DNA of 64,000 nt, from the NCBI RefSeq assembly GCF_039982735.1, contig NZ_JBDWXV010000017.1:124001-188000 (forward strand). The letters run 5' to 3'. Below are positions 52,804 through 62,355 of the stretch, one piece after another; within the stretch, counting starts at the first letter, position 1, and every line of letters starts with the position of its first letter. Below the pieces are notes generated by a model. That model saw only the letters and a list, made by a program, of their open reading frames with translations. It ran no database searches and had not been told where the DNA came from. This DNA is from Saccharospirillum sp039982735. GTDB lineage: Bacteria > Pseudomonadota > Gammaproteobacteria > Pseudomonadales > Natronospirillaceae. The position numbers were made by a program, and so were the translations under genes.

Positions 52804-54207
52804 ATGTCTGATGACCACGCTCAAAGCACCAATGCCGCCTGGGGTGGCCGTTTTGCCGAAGCAACCGATGCGTTTGTGGCCGAGTTTACCGCCTCCATTC
52901 AATTCGATCAGCGTCTGTACCGACATGACATTCAGGGTTCCGTCGCTCATGCGACCATGCTGTCTGAAGTCGGAGTGCTGACTGCTGACGAATGCGAACA
53001 GATCGTGAATGGCCTTAAGGCCGTTCAGGCAGACATCGAATCCGGCCAGCAGGTCTGGTCGGTGGCGCTGGAAGACGTGCACATGAACGTCGAGTCGGCC
53101 CTGACCGCCAAGATCGGGCCGGTTGGCAAAAAGCTGCACACCGGCCGCAGCCGGAACGACCAGGTAGCCACCGATATCCGGCTGTACCTGCGCGAAGCCA
53201 TCGATGGCCTGAGCGCCGAACTGACCCGGTTGCAGCTCGGTCTGGTCACCCTGGCCACGAACGAAGCCGATACCATCATGCCCGGCTTTACCCACCTGCA
53301 AACGGCTCAGCCGATCACCTTTGGTCACCACCTGCTGGCCTGGAATGAAATGCTGCAACGGGATTTCGAACGCCTGCAGGATTGCCGCAAACGGGTAAAC
53401 ATACTGCCACTCGGTGCCGCAGCGCTGGCGGGCACCACCTTTCCGATCAACCGTGAGCGCACCGCCGAGTTGCTGGGCTTTGATCGCGCCTCCGAGAACT
53501 CGCTCGATTCGGTCTCGGACCGTGACTTTGCCATCGAATTCACTCACTGGGCGTCGCTGACGATGATGCATCTGTCGCGCATGTCGGAAGAGCTGGTGTT
53601 ATGGGCCTCGGCCCAGTTCGATTTCATCAACCTGCCAGACCGCTTCTGCACTGGCTCCAGCATCATGCCGCAGAAGAAGAACCCCGATGTACCGGAACTG
53701 GTGCGCGGTAAAACAGGCCGGGTTTATGGTCACCTGATGAGTCTGCTGACGCTGATGAAAAGCCAACCGCTGGCCTACAACAAAGACAATCAGGAAGACA
53801 AGGAACCGCTGTTCGATACCATCGATACCCTCGCGGGCAGCTTGCGTGCCTTCGCCGACATGGTGCCTCACATTGAAGCCAAGCCCGCTGTCATGAAAGC
53901 AGCGGCGCTGCGTGGGTACAGCACCGCGACAGACCTGGCGGATTATCTGGTGAAGAAAGGCATGGCGTTTCGCGATGCGCACGAGGTGGTTGGCAAGAGC
54001 GTGGCCTACGGCCTGGCGCAGGGTAAAGACCTGAGTGAAATGACGCTTGAAGAGCTGACCCCGTTCAGCGACACCATCACCGCCGACGTGTTCGATGTGC
54101 TGACGCTGGAAGGCTCGGTTGCGGCTCGCGACCACCTGGGTGGCACAGCGCCCAATCAGGTTCGGGCAGCGGCGGCACGGGCCGGTGTTCTGCTAGCCAA
54201 CCGATAA
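52804..54207 (+). CDS. argH: Argininosuccinate lyase
   Basis: A 467-aa fumarase-superfamily enzyme that cleaves argininosuccinate to arginine and fumarate. The signature GSSIMPQKKNPD is near residue 280, HTGRSRNDQ near 113 and PGFTHLQTAQP near 160. The open frame extends far upstream to 52096 but runs antisense through algZ; ATG 52804 begins the conserved MSDDHAQSTNAAWGGRF. It is divergent from algZ-algR and convergent with the GGDEF/EAL gene. Confidence 0.95.
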   Translation: MSDDHAQSTNAAWGGRFAEATDAFVAEFTASIQFDQRLYRHDIQGSVAHATMLSEVGVLTADECEQIVNGLKAVQADIESGQQVWSVALEDVHMNVESALTAKIGPVGKKLHTGRSRNDQVATDIRLYLREAIDGLSAELTRLQLGLVTLATNEADTIMPGFTHLQTAQPITFGHHLLAWNEMLQRDFERLQDCRKRVNILPLGAAALAGTTFPINRERTAELLGFDRASENSLDSVSDRDFAIEFTHWASLTMMHLSRMSEELVLWASAQFDFINLPDRFCTGSSIMPQKKNPDVPELVRGKTGRVYGHLMSLLTLMKSQPLAYNKDNQEDKEPLFDTIDTLAGSLRAFADMVPHIEAKPAVMKAAALRGYSTATDLADYLVKKGMAFRDAHEVVGKSVAYGLAQGKDLSEMTLEELTPFSDTITADVFDVLTLEGSVAARDHLGGTAPNQVRAAAARAGVLLANR

Positions 54208-54214
54208 TGACGAT

Positions 54215-54254
54215 GGACGACTATCACCACTCCAGGGAGCGGTGATAGTCGTCC
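54215..54254. terminator. Perfect 14-bp hairpin between argH and GGDEF/EAL gene
   Basis: GGACGACTATCACC (54215-54228) pairs with GGTGATAGTCGTCC (54241-54254) around a 12-nt loop. The stem spans the last codons of the leftward gene, so it serves both convergent transcripts. There is no T-run, but the stem is strong. Confidence 0.55.
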
Positions 54255-57200
54255 AGCCATTCGGTCATATCAGCCGCGGCCAATGGTCTGGCAAAGTAGT
54301 ACCCCTGCAATGAATCAATGCCCAGGCGCACCAGTTCGTGAAAGGTGGCCTCGTTCTCTACCCCTTCCCCGACGGTTTTCAGACCCAGGTTATGCGCCAT
54401 GGTAATGGTCGACTCGACGATGACTCTGTCTTGCGAGTCCACCAGCAAATCATCGATGAAACTCTTGTCTATTTTCAGTGCCTGAATCGGCAGTGACTTC
54501 AAGTACGCCAACGATGAATAACCGGTGCCAAAGTCATCCACCTCAACCCCAACGCCCAGGCCAGCCAGCTGATTGATGATCGTTATGGCGCGCACCGGAT
54601 CTGACAGCAGAGTGCTTTCGGTCAACTCCAGCACCAGCGCCGAGCCCGGTAGGTTGTACTTTGCCAGCAACTGCCCGATTTGCCCTGGTAATGCCTGATC
54701 GAGCAACACGCGTGCCGACAGGTTAACGGCCACATAACGGTCAGGATGCTTGCGACGCCAGTGAACAATTTGCGCCATGCATTGTTCCAGTACAAAGCGG
54801 GTAATCAGCCGAATGCCCTGCCCCATTTCGGCCAGCGGTATGAATTCCGCCGGAGACAGGGGCCCCAGTTCCGGATGCTGCCAGCGAACCAGCCCTTCAA
54901 AGCCGGCGACGCCACCCGTGGCCGCACTGATGATTGGCTGGTAGGCCACCCACAGTTGGCCCGCACCAATCGCCACTTCCAATTCAGACAATACCGCAAT
55001 GCGCTGGGGGGTGTGGGCATCAAGGTGCGAATCAAACACCACCACCGACTCGTTGTTGGCTTTGGCCGCGTACATGGCCACATCGGCGCAGCGCAATAGT
55101 TCATGACCATCCTGACCCTGATCGGGGTAATGTGCCAGGCCGATGCTGGCCTCAACCTGCAGTTGCATGGCGTCGATCTGGTAGGGCTCACGCAAACACA
55201 GGGCCATGCGTTCGGCAACGGCCAGGGCTTCCTGCTGGCTGACATCGGGCAGCAACACCGCAAATTCATCGCCACCGAGCCGGGCGATGTTATGGCTGGT
55301 TCGCCATTCCAGCATGCGCTGAATGCGTGGCCCGATTTCACACAACAAGCGGTCGCCAAAATGGTGGCCCAGGGTATCGTTAATCTCCTTGAAGCGGTTC
55401 AGGTCGAACAATAACAGGCTAGCGCTCTGATCCGGCTGTTGTCCGAGTGTCTGGCTGATCCACTGGTGTAGCTGAGAGCGGTTCCCCAACCCGGTCAGGC
55501 TGTCGTGCATCGCCTGGTTGCGCAGATTCTTCCGCTGCATCAGGTTATCGAACGAAAGATTCAGGGTTTGAGCCAGCATCGACAGAAAATCGAGATCGTT
55601 CAAAATCAGGTCGTCACCGAGAATGGCCAGACCCGCGACAGCCTGGTTATCCACCACCAGCGGGACATAAAACCACTGGCTAGTGTCTGAGCCCCAACTG
55701 ATGTGACGGGTAGCAAGCGCCTGCTGCAGGGGTTCACTGTGCTCCTGGAAGTGGGTGCGTAGTTCTGGCTTGAGGCTGCTCGCATACCAGAACTCGCTGT
55801 CCGGCTGGTAGCAGGCAACCTGGGACAAGCCAACCTTCTGAGTCAGAGCCGTGCAACTGGACACCAGAAAATCACGAACGCTGCTCTGGCGTTCCAGCCG
55901 CGTGGCAACATCAACCAGCCCCCGCAGACGCTGCTGCCGCCGGTTCATTAACTGGTGTTGTTCGCGCAGCGAGGCTTCAGCGCTCAACCGGTCGCTTATG
56001 TCATCGAAGGAGAGCATCACACCTTCAGTCAGGTTGCCGCTGACTCTGAATGAATGCACTACCATGGTGCGAACTGACCCACCGAGTGTTTGCAATTGCC
56101 ACTGGCTTTGCCGCGCTTTCGCATCGCTGGCCTGTTCGATAAACGCCAGAAAGGCGGGCCAGGTCTCGTAGCCCTCGGGCTGGTGATCCGGCAGGATGGA
56201 AGGCAACTGCAGCCCATCCAATTCATCGCTCACCCCGAACAGGCTGGCAGCCGACCGGTTGATGTTGATCACCCGGCCTTGCAAGTCGACGATCATTGAG
56301 GCCTGAACGGCGGTCTCGAAAAATGCGCGGTAACGCGCCTCGCTTTCCTGCAACCGACCCTCAAGCCCGAGACGTTCAATCTCAGTCACTGCCCGCTCGG
56401 TATAAAGTTCGAGTACCCGGAACAACGCTGAATCGACCTCCAGCGGCTCGTCATGGTCGATGACCAGTATGCCCACCCAGCGGCCGCGCCGGTTGTCGAG
56501 CCGGAAGGCTTCGAGATGAACCATGGTATCGAGAATCGGCCATTGGTGACGGTCTGCCGCGGTGAGGCTTTTCACCAGGTGTGACTGACTGGCGAGCGGG
56601 GCCAGTAGACTGTCTGTTAGGCGCATGCTGTAGCAGGGCTGCATCAGGCCGTCCAAAATCGAAACCAGGCAATCCAGGTGCTGGTCGTCGTTAACCTGAA
56701 ACAGGCTCACTTGCCGGCAATCGAGCAACAGAGCCAGACGCCGGCACAGATGCTCAATAAAATCCTGTCCGGTGGCAACAGCAACGTCGGCATTCAGCCG
56801 GGCCAGCACTTTGTCGAGCCGGGCGTTGTGCTTTTCGATGCGCACCGGGGCGTGGGTATCCACCAGAGACCCCAGGCAGACAATGTGTTCGCTATCCTGC
56901 CGGATGAAATTGGTGCGCTCTTCGACCCAGATGTAACCCTGCTCCCGGTGTTTGATTCGGTAAGTCATGAAGATAGGCGACAGCATGGCCCGACACCGGT
57001 CGTATTCGGCACCCACTCGCCGACGGTCGCTGGGGTGAATCATCTGATACAAGTAGCGCTTGGGGTTCTCACCCAGAAAATCGTTAGGCGGGTGACCCGT
57101 CAATTGTTCGACCGACTCGGACACATAATTCAGCGCCCAGAGGTCTTTTTGCTCACCCCGCGATTCCGCCTCATATAGCACCAGTGGTGCATGTTTCAAC

Positions 57201-57277
57201 CAGGTTGAGGGATCTAAAAGGCGCGGGGCCGAGTCATTTCCGACCCTGGAATGTGCGGTTTTTCCCTTAAAAGGCAT
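54224..57277 (-). CDS. PAS/GAF-GGDEF-EAL cyclic di-GMP protein
   Basis: A 1017-aa cytosolic signalling protein. In order: PAS-like (about 25-130, YVSESVEQLTGHPPNDFLG), GAF (about 150-300), a second PAS (about 310-430), a second GAF (about 440-580), GGDEF (about 595-750) and EAL (about 765-1005). The cyclase site is intact (ARLGGDEFAVLL). The phosphodiesterase has EGL instead of EAL but keeps the Glu, plus ELTES, DDFGTGYSS and KIDKSFI, so it may be active. No membrane segment is seen. The gene is monocistronic; target and direction (synthesis or breakdown) cannot be told from sequence. Confidence 0.9.
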   Translation of the reverse strand: MPFKGKTAHSRVGNDSAPRLLDPSTWLKHAPLVLYEAESRGEQKDLWALNYVSESVEQLTGHPPNDFLGENPKRYLYQMIHPSDRRRVGAEYDRCRAMLSPIFMTYRIKHREQGYIWVEERTNFIRQDSEHIVCLGSLVDTHAPVRIEKHNARLDKVLARLNADVAVATGQDFIEHLCRRLALLLDCRQVSLFQVNDDQHLDCLVSILDGLMQPCYSMRLTDSLLAPLASQSHLVKSLTAADRHQWPILDTMVHLEAFRLDNRRGRWVGILVIDHDEPLEVDSALFRVLELYTERAVTEIERLGLEGRLQESEARYRAFFETAVQASMIVDLQGRVININRSAASLFGVSDELDGLQLPSILPDHQPEGYETWPAFLAFIEQASDAKARQSQWQLQTLGGSVRTMVVHSFRVSGNLTEGVMLSFDDISDRLSAEASLREQHQLMNRRQQRLRGLVDVATRLERQSSVRDFLVSSCTALTQKVGLSQVACYQPDSEFWYASSLKPELRTHFQEHSEPLQQALATRHISWGSDTSQWFYVPLVVDNQAVAGLAILGDDLILNDLDFLSMLAQTLNLSFDNLMQRKNLRNQAMHDSLTGLGNRSQLHQWISQTLGQQPDQSASLLLFDLNRFKEINDTLGHHFGDRLLCEIGPRIQRMLEWRTSHNIARLGGDEFAVLLPDVSQQEALAVAERMALCLREPYQIDAMQLQVEASIGLAHYPDQGQDGHELLRCADVAMYAAKANNESVVVFDSHLDAHTPQRIAVLSELEVAIGAGQLWVAYQPIISAATGGVAGFEGLVRWQHPELGPLSPAEFIPLAEMGQGIRLITRFVLEQCMAQIVHWRRKHPDRYVAVNLSARVLLDQALPGQIGQLLAKYNLPGSALVLELTESTLLSDPVRAITIINQLAGLGVGVEVDDFGTGYSSLAYLKSLPIQALKIDKSFIDDLLVDSQDRVIVESTITMAHNLGLKTVGEGVENEATFHELVRLGIDSLQGYYFARPLAAADMTEWLDDYHRSLEW

Positions 57278-57422
57278 GGGTGACAGGCTTTTATGATCTG
57301 AATACTGCCAGTTTAGTCAGTCAACTCGGATTTGACGAACTCGAACGACAGATTTCATTGTATCCGGGAAGAAAGATGATAAGGCAGGCAGCGAAAAGGC
57401 TGAGAAACGAGAAGTGCATCAC

Positions 57423-57446
57423 AAAAAACGCAGCCCGGAGGCTGCG
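57423..57446 (-). terminator. Terminator of the Gts sugar transporter operon
   Basis: On the minus strand CGCAGCC/GGCTGCG forms a 7-bp stem (57446-57440 with 57435-57429), followed directly by GTTTTTTG (six T at 57428-57423). It lies 35 bp past the ATPase gene stop. Confidence 0.85.
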
Positions 57447-57480
57447 CAAAGAGAACTCACCATGATTCGGTCGAATTGAC

Positions 57481-58590
57481 TTACAGACGAGCCTCGGTCT
57501 GTTCGTCAAAAAACACCGCTTTACTCATATTGAACAGCAGCTCCATCGATTCACCGACTTTACCTGCCTCCTGGGGGTGTACCCGGCACTCACATTCCTG
57601 GTCATTAATCCGTGCCAGAACCAGGGTATCAGCACCGGTTGGCTCGGTGACTTCGATCTTCACCGGTACCTGAGTGATGTACTGTTCGGCCACCAGGTGC
57701 GGCATTACATGGGTGATTTGCTCGGGGCGAATGCCCAACACCACGGTCTTGCCCACATAACTGCTCAGATCGGCCTGCTTGGGGTCGACCGGCAACTGGA
57801 AGATCGTGCCCTGAGATTCGATTTGAACGGCGTAGTCTTTCTCCTGTTTGGTGACTTCACAGCGCAGGAAGTTCATCGACGGTGAGCCCATGAAACCGGC
57901 CACAAACATGTTGGCCGGGTCATCGTAGACTTCCTGAGGTGTACCGAACTGCTGCACGATACCGCCTTTCATAACCGCAATGCGGTCGGCCAGCGTCATC
58001 GCTTCGATCTGATCGTGGGTTACATACACAATGGTGGTGCCCAGACGCTGGTGCAGCTTTTTCATTTCGGTGCGCATTTCCACGCGCAATTTGGCATCCA
58101 GGTTCGACAGGGGCTCGTCAAACAGATAGATCTTGGGGCGGCGTGCCAGTGCCCGGCCCATCGCCACACGCTGGCGCTGACCACCGGATAACTGAGACGG
58201 CTTGCGGTCAAGCAGCGGCTCGATCTGCAGCAGCTTAGCAACCCGTGCCACTTCTTCGGCGATTTCAGCCTTGGGCATCTTACGAATTTCCAGGCCGAAG
58301 GCGATGTTCTTGCGCACATTCATGTTCGGATACAGCGCGTAACTCTGAAACACCATGGCGATGTCACGATCTTTCGGTGCTTCGTACGTTACGTTGGTGT
58401 CACCCAGCAGAATGTCACCGGTGGTGACGTCTTCCAAACCGGCAATGCAGTTCAGCAGTGTGGATTTACCGCAGCCGGATGGCCCGACCAGAATGATGAA
58501 CTCACCATCAGTCACATCCAGGCTGATGCCCTTCAGGATGTGCTCTTCACCAAAACTTTTGTAGACGTTGTCAATTTTCAGCTCAGCCAT
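57481..58590 (-). CDS. Sugar ABC transporter ATP-binding protein (UgpC/MalK/MsmX type)
   Basis: A 369-aa ATPase with Walker A GPSGCGKST (36-44), signature LSGGQRQRVAMGRAL (about 134-148), Walker B IYLFDEPLSNLDA, and a C-terminal TOBE/MalK regulatory region (GIRPEQI). It is the last gene of the Gts-type glucose operon and is followed by a terminator. This ATPase type is often shared between transporters, so it might also power the AraNPQ-like importer, which lacks its own ATPase; that is inference. Confidence 0.92.
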   Translation of the reverse strand: MAELKIDNVYKSFGEEHILKGISLDVTDGEFIILVGPSGCGKSTLLNCIAGLEDVTTGDILLGDTNVTYEAPKDRDIAMVFQSYALYPNMNVRKNIAFGLEIRKMPKAEIAEEVARVAKLLQIEPLLDRKPSQLSGGQRQRVAMGRALARRPKIYLFDEPLSNLDAKLRVEMRTEMKKLHQRLGTTIVYVTHDQIEAMTLADRIAVMKGGIVQQFGTPQEVYDDPANMFVAGFMGSPSMNFLRCEVTKQEKDYAVQIESQGTIFQLPVDPKQADLSSYVGKTVVLGIRPEQITHVMPHLVAEQYITQVPVKIEVTEPTGADTLVLARINDQECECRVHPQEAGKVGESMELLFNMSKAVFFDEQTEARL

Positions 58591-58604
58591 GTTCAGAACT
58601 CCCG

Positions 58605-59483
58605 TTAACCTTTTACAGAACCGGCCGTCAGACCGCGTACAAAATATTTACCGGCAACCACATAGACCACAATGGTCGGCAGTGCCGCGATGATGGCACC
58701 GGCCATATCCACGTTATATTGTTTCTCGCCCGTGGAGCTGTTCACCATGTTGTTCAGACCCACCGTCACTGGCTGGGTACTTGGATCGGAGAACACCACC
58801 CCGAACAGGAAGTCGTTCCAGATCTGGGTAAACTGCCAGATAACCGTAACCACTAGAATCGGCGCCGATAACGGCAGAATAATGCGGAAGAAAATGACCC
58901 AGAACCCGGCCCCGTCCAACTTGGCCGCTTTGACCAGTTCGTGTGGCAAATTGACGTAGTAGTTGCGGAAAAACAGCGTAGTAAAACTCACCCCGTAAAC
59001 GACGTGCGTTAGAATCAGCCCCACCAGACTGCCCGATAAACCCAGCCAGCCAAGCAACTGCGATTGTGGCAACAGAATCGCCTGAAAAGGCAGGAAACAG
59101 CCGATCAGCAGTGCAGCAAAGAACAGCTCACTGCCCCGGAATTTCCAGAAACTCAGCACATAGCCGTTCAAGGCACCCAGAATGGTTGAGATCGCAACCG
59201 ATGGAATCACCATCAGAATTGAATTGATGAAGTAAGGACGCAGGCCGCGTTCTTCGCGGGCACCAATCTGCACTTCGCTCCAGGCCATGGTCCAGGCGTC
59301 GAACGAGAACGTCTTGGGCCACTCAATTAACTGACCCATTCGTATTTCATCCATAGAGCGAAACGAGGTCACGATCATCAGGATCAGTGGTAGCAAATAA
59401 TAGGCTGCCACAATAATCAGCACCGCATAAAGGACGGCCCGACCATTGATGTTGGCATAACTCGGATTCTTTGACTTAGCCAT
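58605..59483 (-). CDS. gtsC: Glucose/mannose-type ABC permease (GtsC/MalG type)
   Basis: A 292-aa permease with six helices. The EAA loop reads ELVKAAKLDGAGFWVIFFRIILPLSAP and the C-terminus ends LTAGSVKG. It overlaps the upstream permease by 8 nt and precedes the ATPase by 14 nt. It matches the arrangement of the Pseudomonas gts glucose importer. Substrate is inferred from the binding protein. Confidence 0.87.
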   Translation of the reverse strand: MAKSKNPSYANINGRAVLYAVLIIVAAYYLLPLILMIVTSFRSMDEIRMGQLIEWPKTFSFDAWTMAWSEVQIGAREERGLRPYFINSILMVIPSVAISTILGALNGYVLSFWKFRGSELFFAALLIGCFLPFQAILLPQSQLLGWLGLSGSLVGLILTHVVYGVSFTTLFFRNYYVNLPHELVKAAKLDGAGFWVIFFRIILPLSAPILVVTVIWQFTQIWNDFLFGVVFSDPSTQPVTVGLNNMVNSSTGEKQYNVDMAGAIIAALPTIVVYVVAGKYFVRGLTAGSVKG

Positions 59484-60363
59484 TTTTCGGAGTCCTCAGT
59501 TCGGAGTACAAATAGGGAACCAGTATCGCCAGAACCGTCATCAGCATGATGACCGCTGAGGCCGCACCAATACCAAGCTGACCGCGCTGGAAGGAAAACT
59601 GATACATAAAAATCGCAGGAACATCGGTTGAATTACCCGGTCCGCCGCCGGTTAACGCGATGACCAGGTCAAAGCTCTTGATCGCGATGTGCGCCAGCAT
59701 GATAAACGCTGAGAAGAAGACCGGGCGCATTGAAGGAATAATGATGCGGGTATAGACCGCGAACAAATTAGCACCGTCTAGCTGTGCTGCTTTGATGATC
59801 GACGTATCAATACCACGCAGGCCAGCCAGAAAAATAGCCATCACAAAGCCGCTGGCTTGCCAGACACCGGCAATAACAACCGTGTAGATCGCCATATCGG
59901 GGTCGATAATCCAGTCAAAAATAAAACTGTCCCAACCCAGACTGATTACAAATTTTTCAATGCCCACCGTGGGGTTGAGCAACCACTTCCATACCGTACC
60001 AGTCACAATGAACGACAACGCCATGGGGTACAGGTAAATGGTTCGGATCGCCCCTTCAGCCCGGATGTTCTGGTCTAGCAGGATAGCCATGACCAGGCCG
60101 ACCACCATGCAAATACCAATGAACAACACACCAAAGACCACCAGGTTCCACATGGCGTTCAACCAGCGCGGGTTCATAAACAACCGCACGTACTGATCAA
60201 ACCCCACCAGATCGTAACTGGGCAGGAAGCTGGAATTGGTAAATGAGATAAAGGTGGTCCACAGCACAAAGCCATAAAAGAACACCAGCGCAATAACCAG
60301 AGTTGGCGAAACAACGAGTTTCGGCAACCAGTAGTCAATGCCCTTCTTGCGTGATACCGACAT
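59476..60363 (-). CDS. gtsB: Glucose/mannose-type ABC permease (GtsB/MalF type)
   Basis: A 295-aa permease. Helix 1 is VSPTLVIALVFFYGFVLWTTFIS and the EAA loop is TSIIKAAQLDGANLFAVYTRIIIPSMRP. It lacks the large periplasmic loop of MalF. It follows the binding protein gene after a 294-bp gap carrying two hairpins, which suggests that the permeases are expressed at a lower level. Confidence 0.87.
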   Translation of the reverse strand: MSVSRKKGIDYWLPKLVVSPTLVIALVFFYGFVLWTTFISFTNSSFLPSYDLVGFDQYVRLFMNPRWLNAMWNLVVFGVLFIGICMVVGLVMAILLDQNIRAEGAIRTIYLYPMALSFIVTGTVWKWLLNPTVGIEKFVISLGWDSFIFDWIIDPDMAIYTVVIAGVWQASGFVMAIFLAGLRGIDTSIIKAAQLDGANLFAVYTRIIIPSMRPVFFSAFIMLAHIAIKSFDLVIALTGGGPGNSTDVPAIFMYQFSFQRGQLGIGAASAVIMLMTVLAILVPYLYSELRTPKNG

Positions 60364-60584
60364 AGGTTTTCCGTCCGTTCAGTAAGGAGACTCTGAATAG
60401 CTCAGCAGTGAGACTGGGCCATTAAGAGATTCCCTCAATACCTGTTTGCGTTTGAATGCCACCTGATACCTTGTGAGACAGGCACCACAAACCAACCCGG
60501 GGCCTCTTGTGGCATTGTTGTTCCCGGAGAAAGTGAGGGTCAGGCAGATTAACTGTATCTGTGATTTCGAGTTTTGCCAGAATC

Positions 60585-60646
60585 GGCCCGCTACCCGGAG
60601 GCGCGGGCCAAAAGTCGGTCAGCACGGCTGGAACGCCGTCCTGACC
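60585..60646 (-). terminator. Two tandem hairpins between gtsA and gtsB (likely attenuator)
   Basis: Reading leftward from the gtsA stop, GGTCAG-x-ACGGC arms (60646-60635 with 60628-60617, one mismatch) form a 12-nt stem followed by GACTTTT. A second 7-bp stem follows (60609-60603 with 60591-60585). Such structures typically reduce read-through from a highly expressed binding-protein gene into its permease genes. Confidence 0.6.
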
Positions 60647-60657
60647 AGGCCATGCCC

Positions 60658-61908
60658 TTACTGGGCAGCGCGTACTGCGCGAGCCAGACGAGTCGCTCCG
60701 TCTTCGGCACTCATGTCAGAGTTAAAGAACTCGGTAACGGTGTCGTAGATAGCACCCTGAATGGTTGAGGTCGTTGACATGCCATGAGCCATGGAAGGCA
60801 CCAGGCCTTCGCCAGACGCTGCGGTGCTTTTGAAGGTTTCCATAGAAGCCAGTGCGCAGTCGTCAAACTTGCCCATGTCGAGGTCGGTACGAGCCGGAAT
60901 GGAACCCTTGTTCAGGTTAAAGGTTTCCTGGAAGCTCGGTGACAATACCAGTTCAGCCATCGTCATCTGGGCTTCTGCATTAGCGGCGGTGCGCTGCTTG
61001 AACATGGCCAGTGAGTCGATGTTGAAGGTAAAGGCATCAGCGGTACCCGGGAACGGCGCGCAGATGTAGTCTTCACCCGGGGTCATGTTGGCGGCGGTGA
61101 ATTCACCTTTCGCCCAGTCGCCCATGAACTGCATGGCCGCTTCGCCACGGATAACCATGGAGGTTGCCACGTTCCAGTCACGACCCGGGGCACCTCGGTC
61201 GATGTAGTCGTTCACCTTACGGAACTCTTCAAAGGCTTCAACCATGGTGTCGGACTCGAGTGCAGCCTGATCCATCTCAACGAAGACGTCGTTGAAGAAG
61301 TCAGCGCCGCCAACAGCCAGCACGATGCTTTCGAACGTAGTTGCGTCCTGCCATGGCTGGCCACCGTGAGCAATCGGCGTTACACCAGCTGCCTGAAGCT
61401 CTTCAGCGGCGGCCCACAGTTCGTCCAGGTTAGTCGGGATATCAACGCCGGCATCGGCGAAAACGGCTGGGTTGGCCCACATCCAGTTTACGCGGTGTAC
61501 GTTAACCGGTGCTGCAACGTAGTCACCATCGTGCTTCATGACGTCAGCGACAACAGAAGGCAGAACGGCGTCCCAGTTGTTTTCGTCTGCAACGTCATCA
61601 AGGCTGGCCAGGAAGCCGAGATCGCCCCACTCCTGAATTTCCAGACCCTTGATCTGTGCAGCCGCTGGCGGGTTGCCCGACACAGCGCGCGAACGCAGTA
61701 CGGTATAAGCGTTTTCACCGCCACCACCGGCAACCGCGAAGTCAGTCCAGGTGTGACCTGCGTCTTCAACCATTTCTTTCAGAACCGCGATAGAGCGGGC
61801 TTCGCCACCGGAAGTCCACCAGTGCAATACTTCAACTTCGCCGGCCTGGGCTGAAACGGCCATTGTGCCGCCCATTGCCATCGCGATCAGAGATTTTTTG
61901 AACATCAT
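60658..61908 (-). CDS. gtsA: Glucose/mannose ABC substrate-binding protein
   Basis: A 416-aa periplasmic protein with signal peptide (MFKKSLIAMAMGGTMAVSAQA). EVEVLHWWTSGGEARSIAVLKEMVE is the N-terminal pattern of glucose-binding GtsA/GtsA-like proteins; HGGQPWQDATTFES and RGAPGRDWNVATSMVIRGEAAMQFMGDWAKGE are further landmarks. It leads the operon. Its 447-bp upstream region holds several GTAACA-type motifs. D-glucose or mannose as the ligand is taken from the family, not tested. Confidence 0.87.
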   Translation of the reverse strand: MMFKKSLIAMAMGGTMAVSAQAGEVEVLHWWTSGGEARSIAVLKEMVEDAGHTWTDFAVAGGGGENAYTVLRSRAVSGNPPAAAQIKGLEIQEWGDLGFLASLDDVADENNWDAVLPSVVADVMKHDGDYVAAPVNVHRVNWMWANPAVFADAGVDIPTNLDELWAAAEELQAAGVTPIAHGGQPWQDATTFESIVLAVGGADFFNDVFVEMDQAALESDTMVEAFEEFRKVNDYIDRGAPGRDWNVATSMVIRGEAAMQFMGDWAKGEFTAANMTPGEDYICAPFPGTADAFTFNIDSLAMFKQRTAANAEAQMTMAELVLSPSFQETFNLNKGSIPARTDLDMGKFDDCALASMETFKSTAASGEGLVPSMAHGMSTTSTIQGAIYDTVTEFFNSDMSAEDGATRLARAVRAAQ

Positions 61909-62355
61909 GGTCTCAGTCCTTCTGTTTGTTGTTTTGGTCTTACTGTCTTCAGTTTTGATGATTCCATCGTTGCGCAGGTCTCGGCTTGAGCCCTGTCAAA
62001 CATCGGGTTACCCGACTTCAACGGTGAATCAATGAACAAAGCTGTGAACTCGCACCTGCAACGATCATTGATCGGATTGCACAGTACGATTGCCACAGCC
62101 TTACTCTAGTCAGCCCGGTTGTCCGAGTAACGTCTCTAACAGCAACCTAGCGTAACAAAACCTAACAGCGGTCTGGCTAGGCGATGTGTTACCTCTGTTA
62201 CCAGAGGTGACACCCAGAAAAGCACGCTTTAGAAAAGGCCAATTGTTCAGGGTGAAGAATGAAAGAGGTCGGCGGGAAAGTAACATTGGCCCGCTGAACG
62301 CGAGCCTGCGAATGTAACAAAGCTGTTACATTGGTGTCGTTGGAGACAGCCAGAG
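61909..62355. promoter_or_regulatory. gtsA upstream region with GTAACA/TGTTAC motifs
   Basis: A 447-bp gap without a gene. A perfect palindrome AATGTAACA-AAGC-TGTTACATT lies at 62311-62332. ACCTCTGTTACCAGAGGT (62192-62209) is another inverted repeat, and further TAACA/GTTAC copies occur between 62127 and 62215. These look like operator sites of a sugar-responsive repressor or activator, or else structured leader RNA. Confidence 0.5.

Noticed and set aside
57280..57465. 61-aa open frame on the plus strand
   Set aside because: It runs through the terminator of the sugar transporter operon and has no ribosome site or recognisable homologue.
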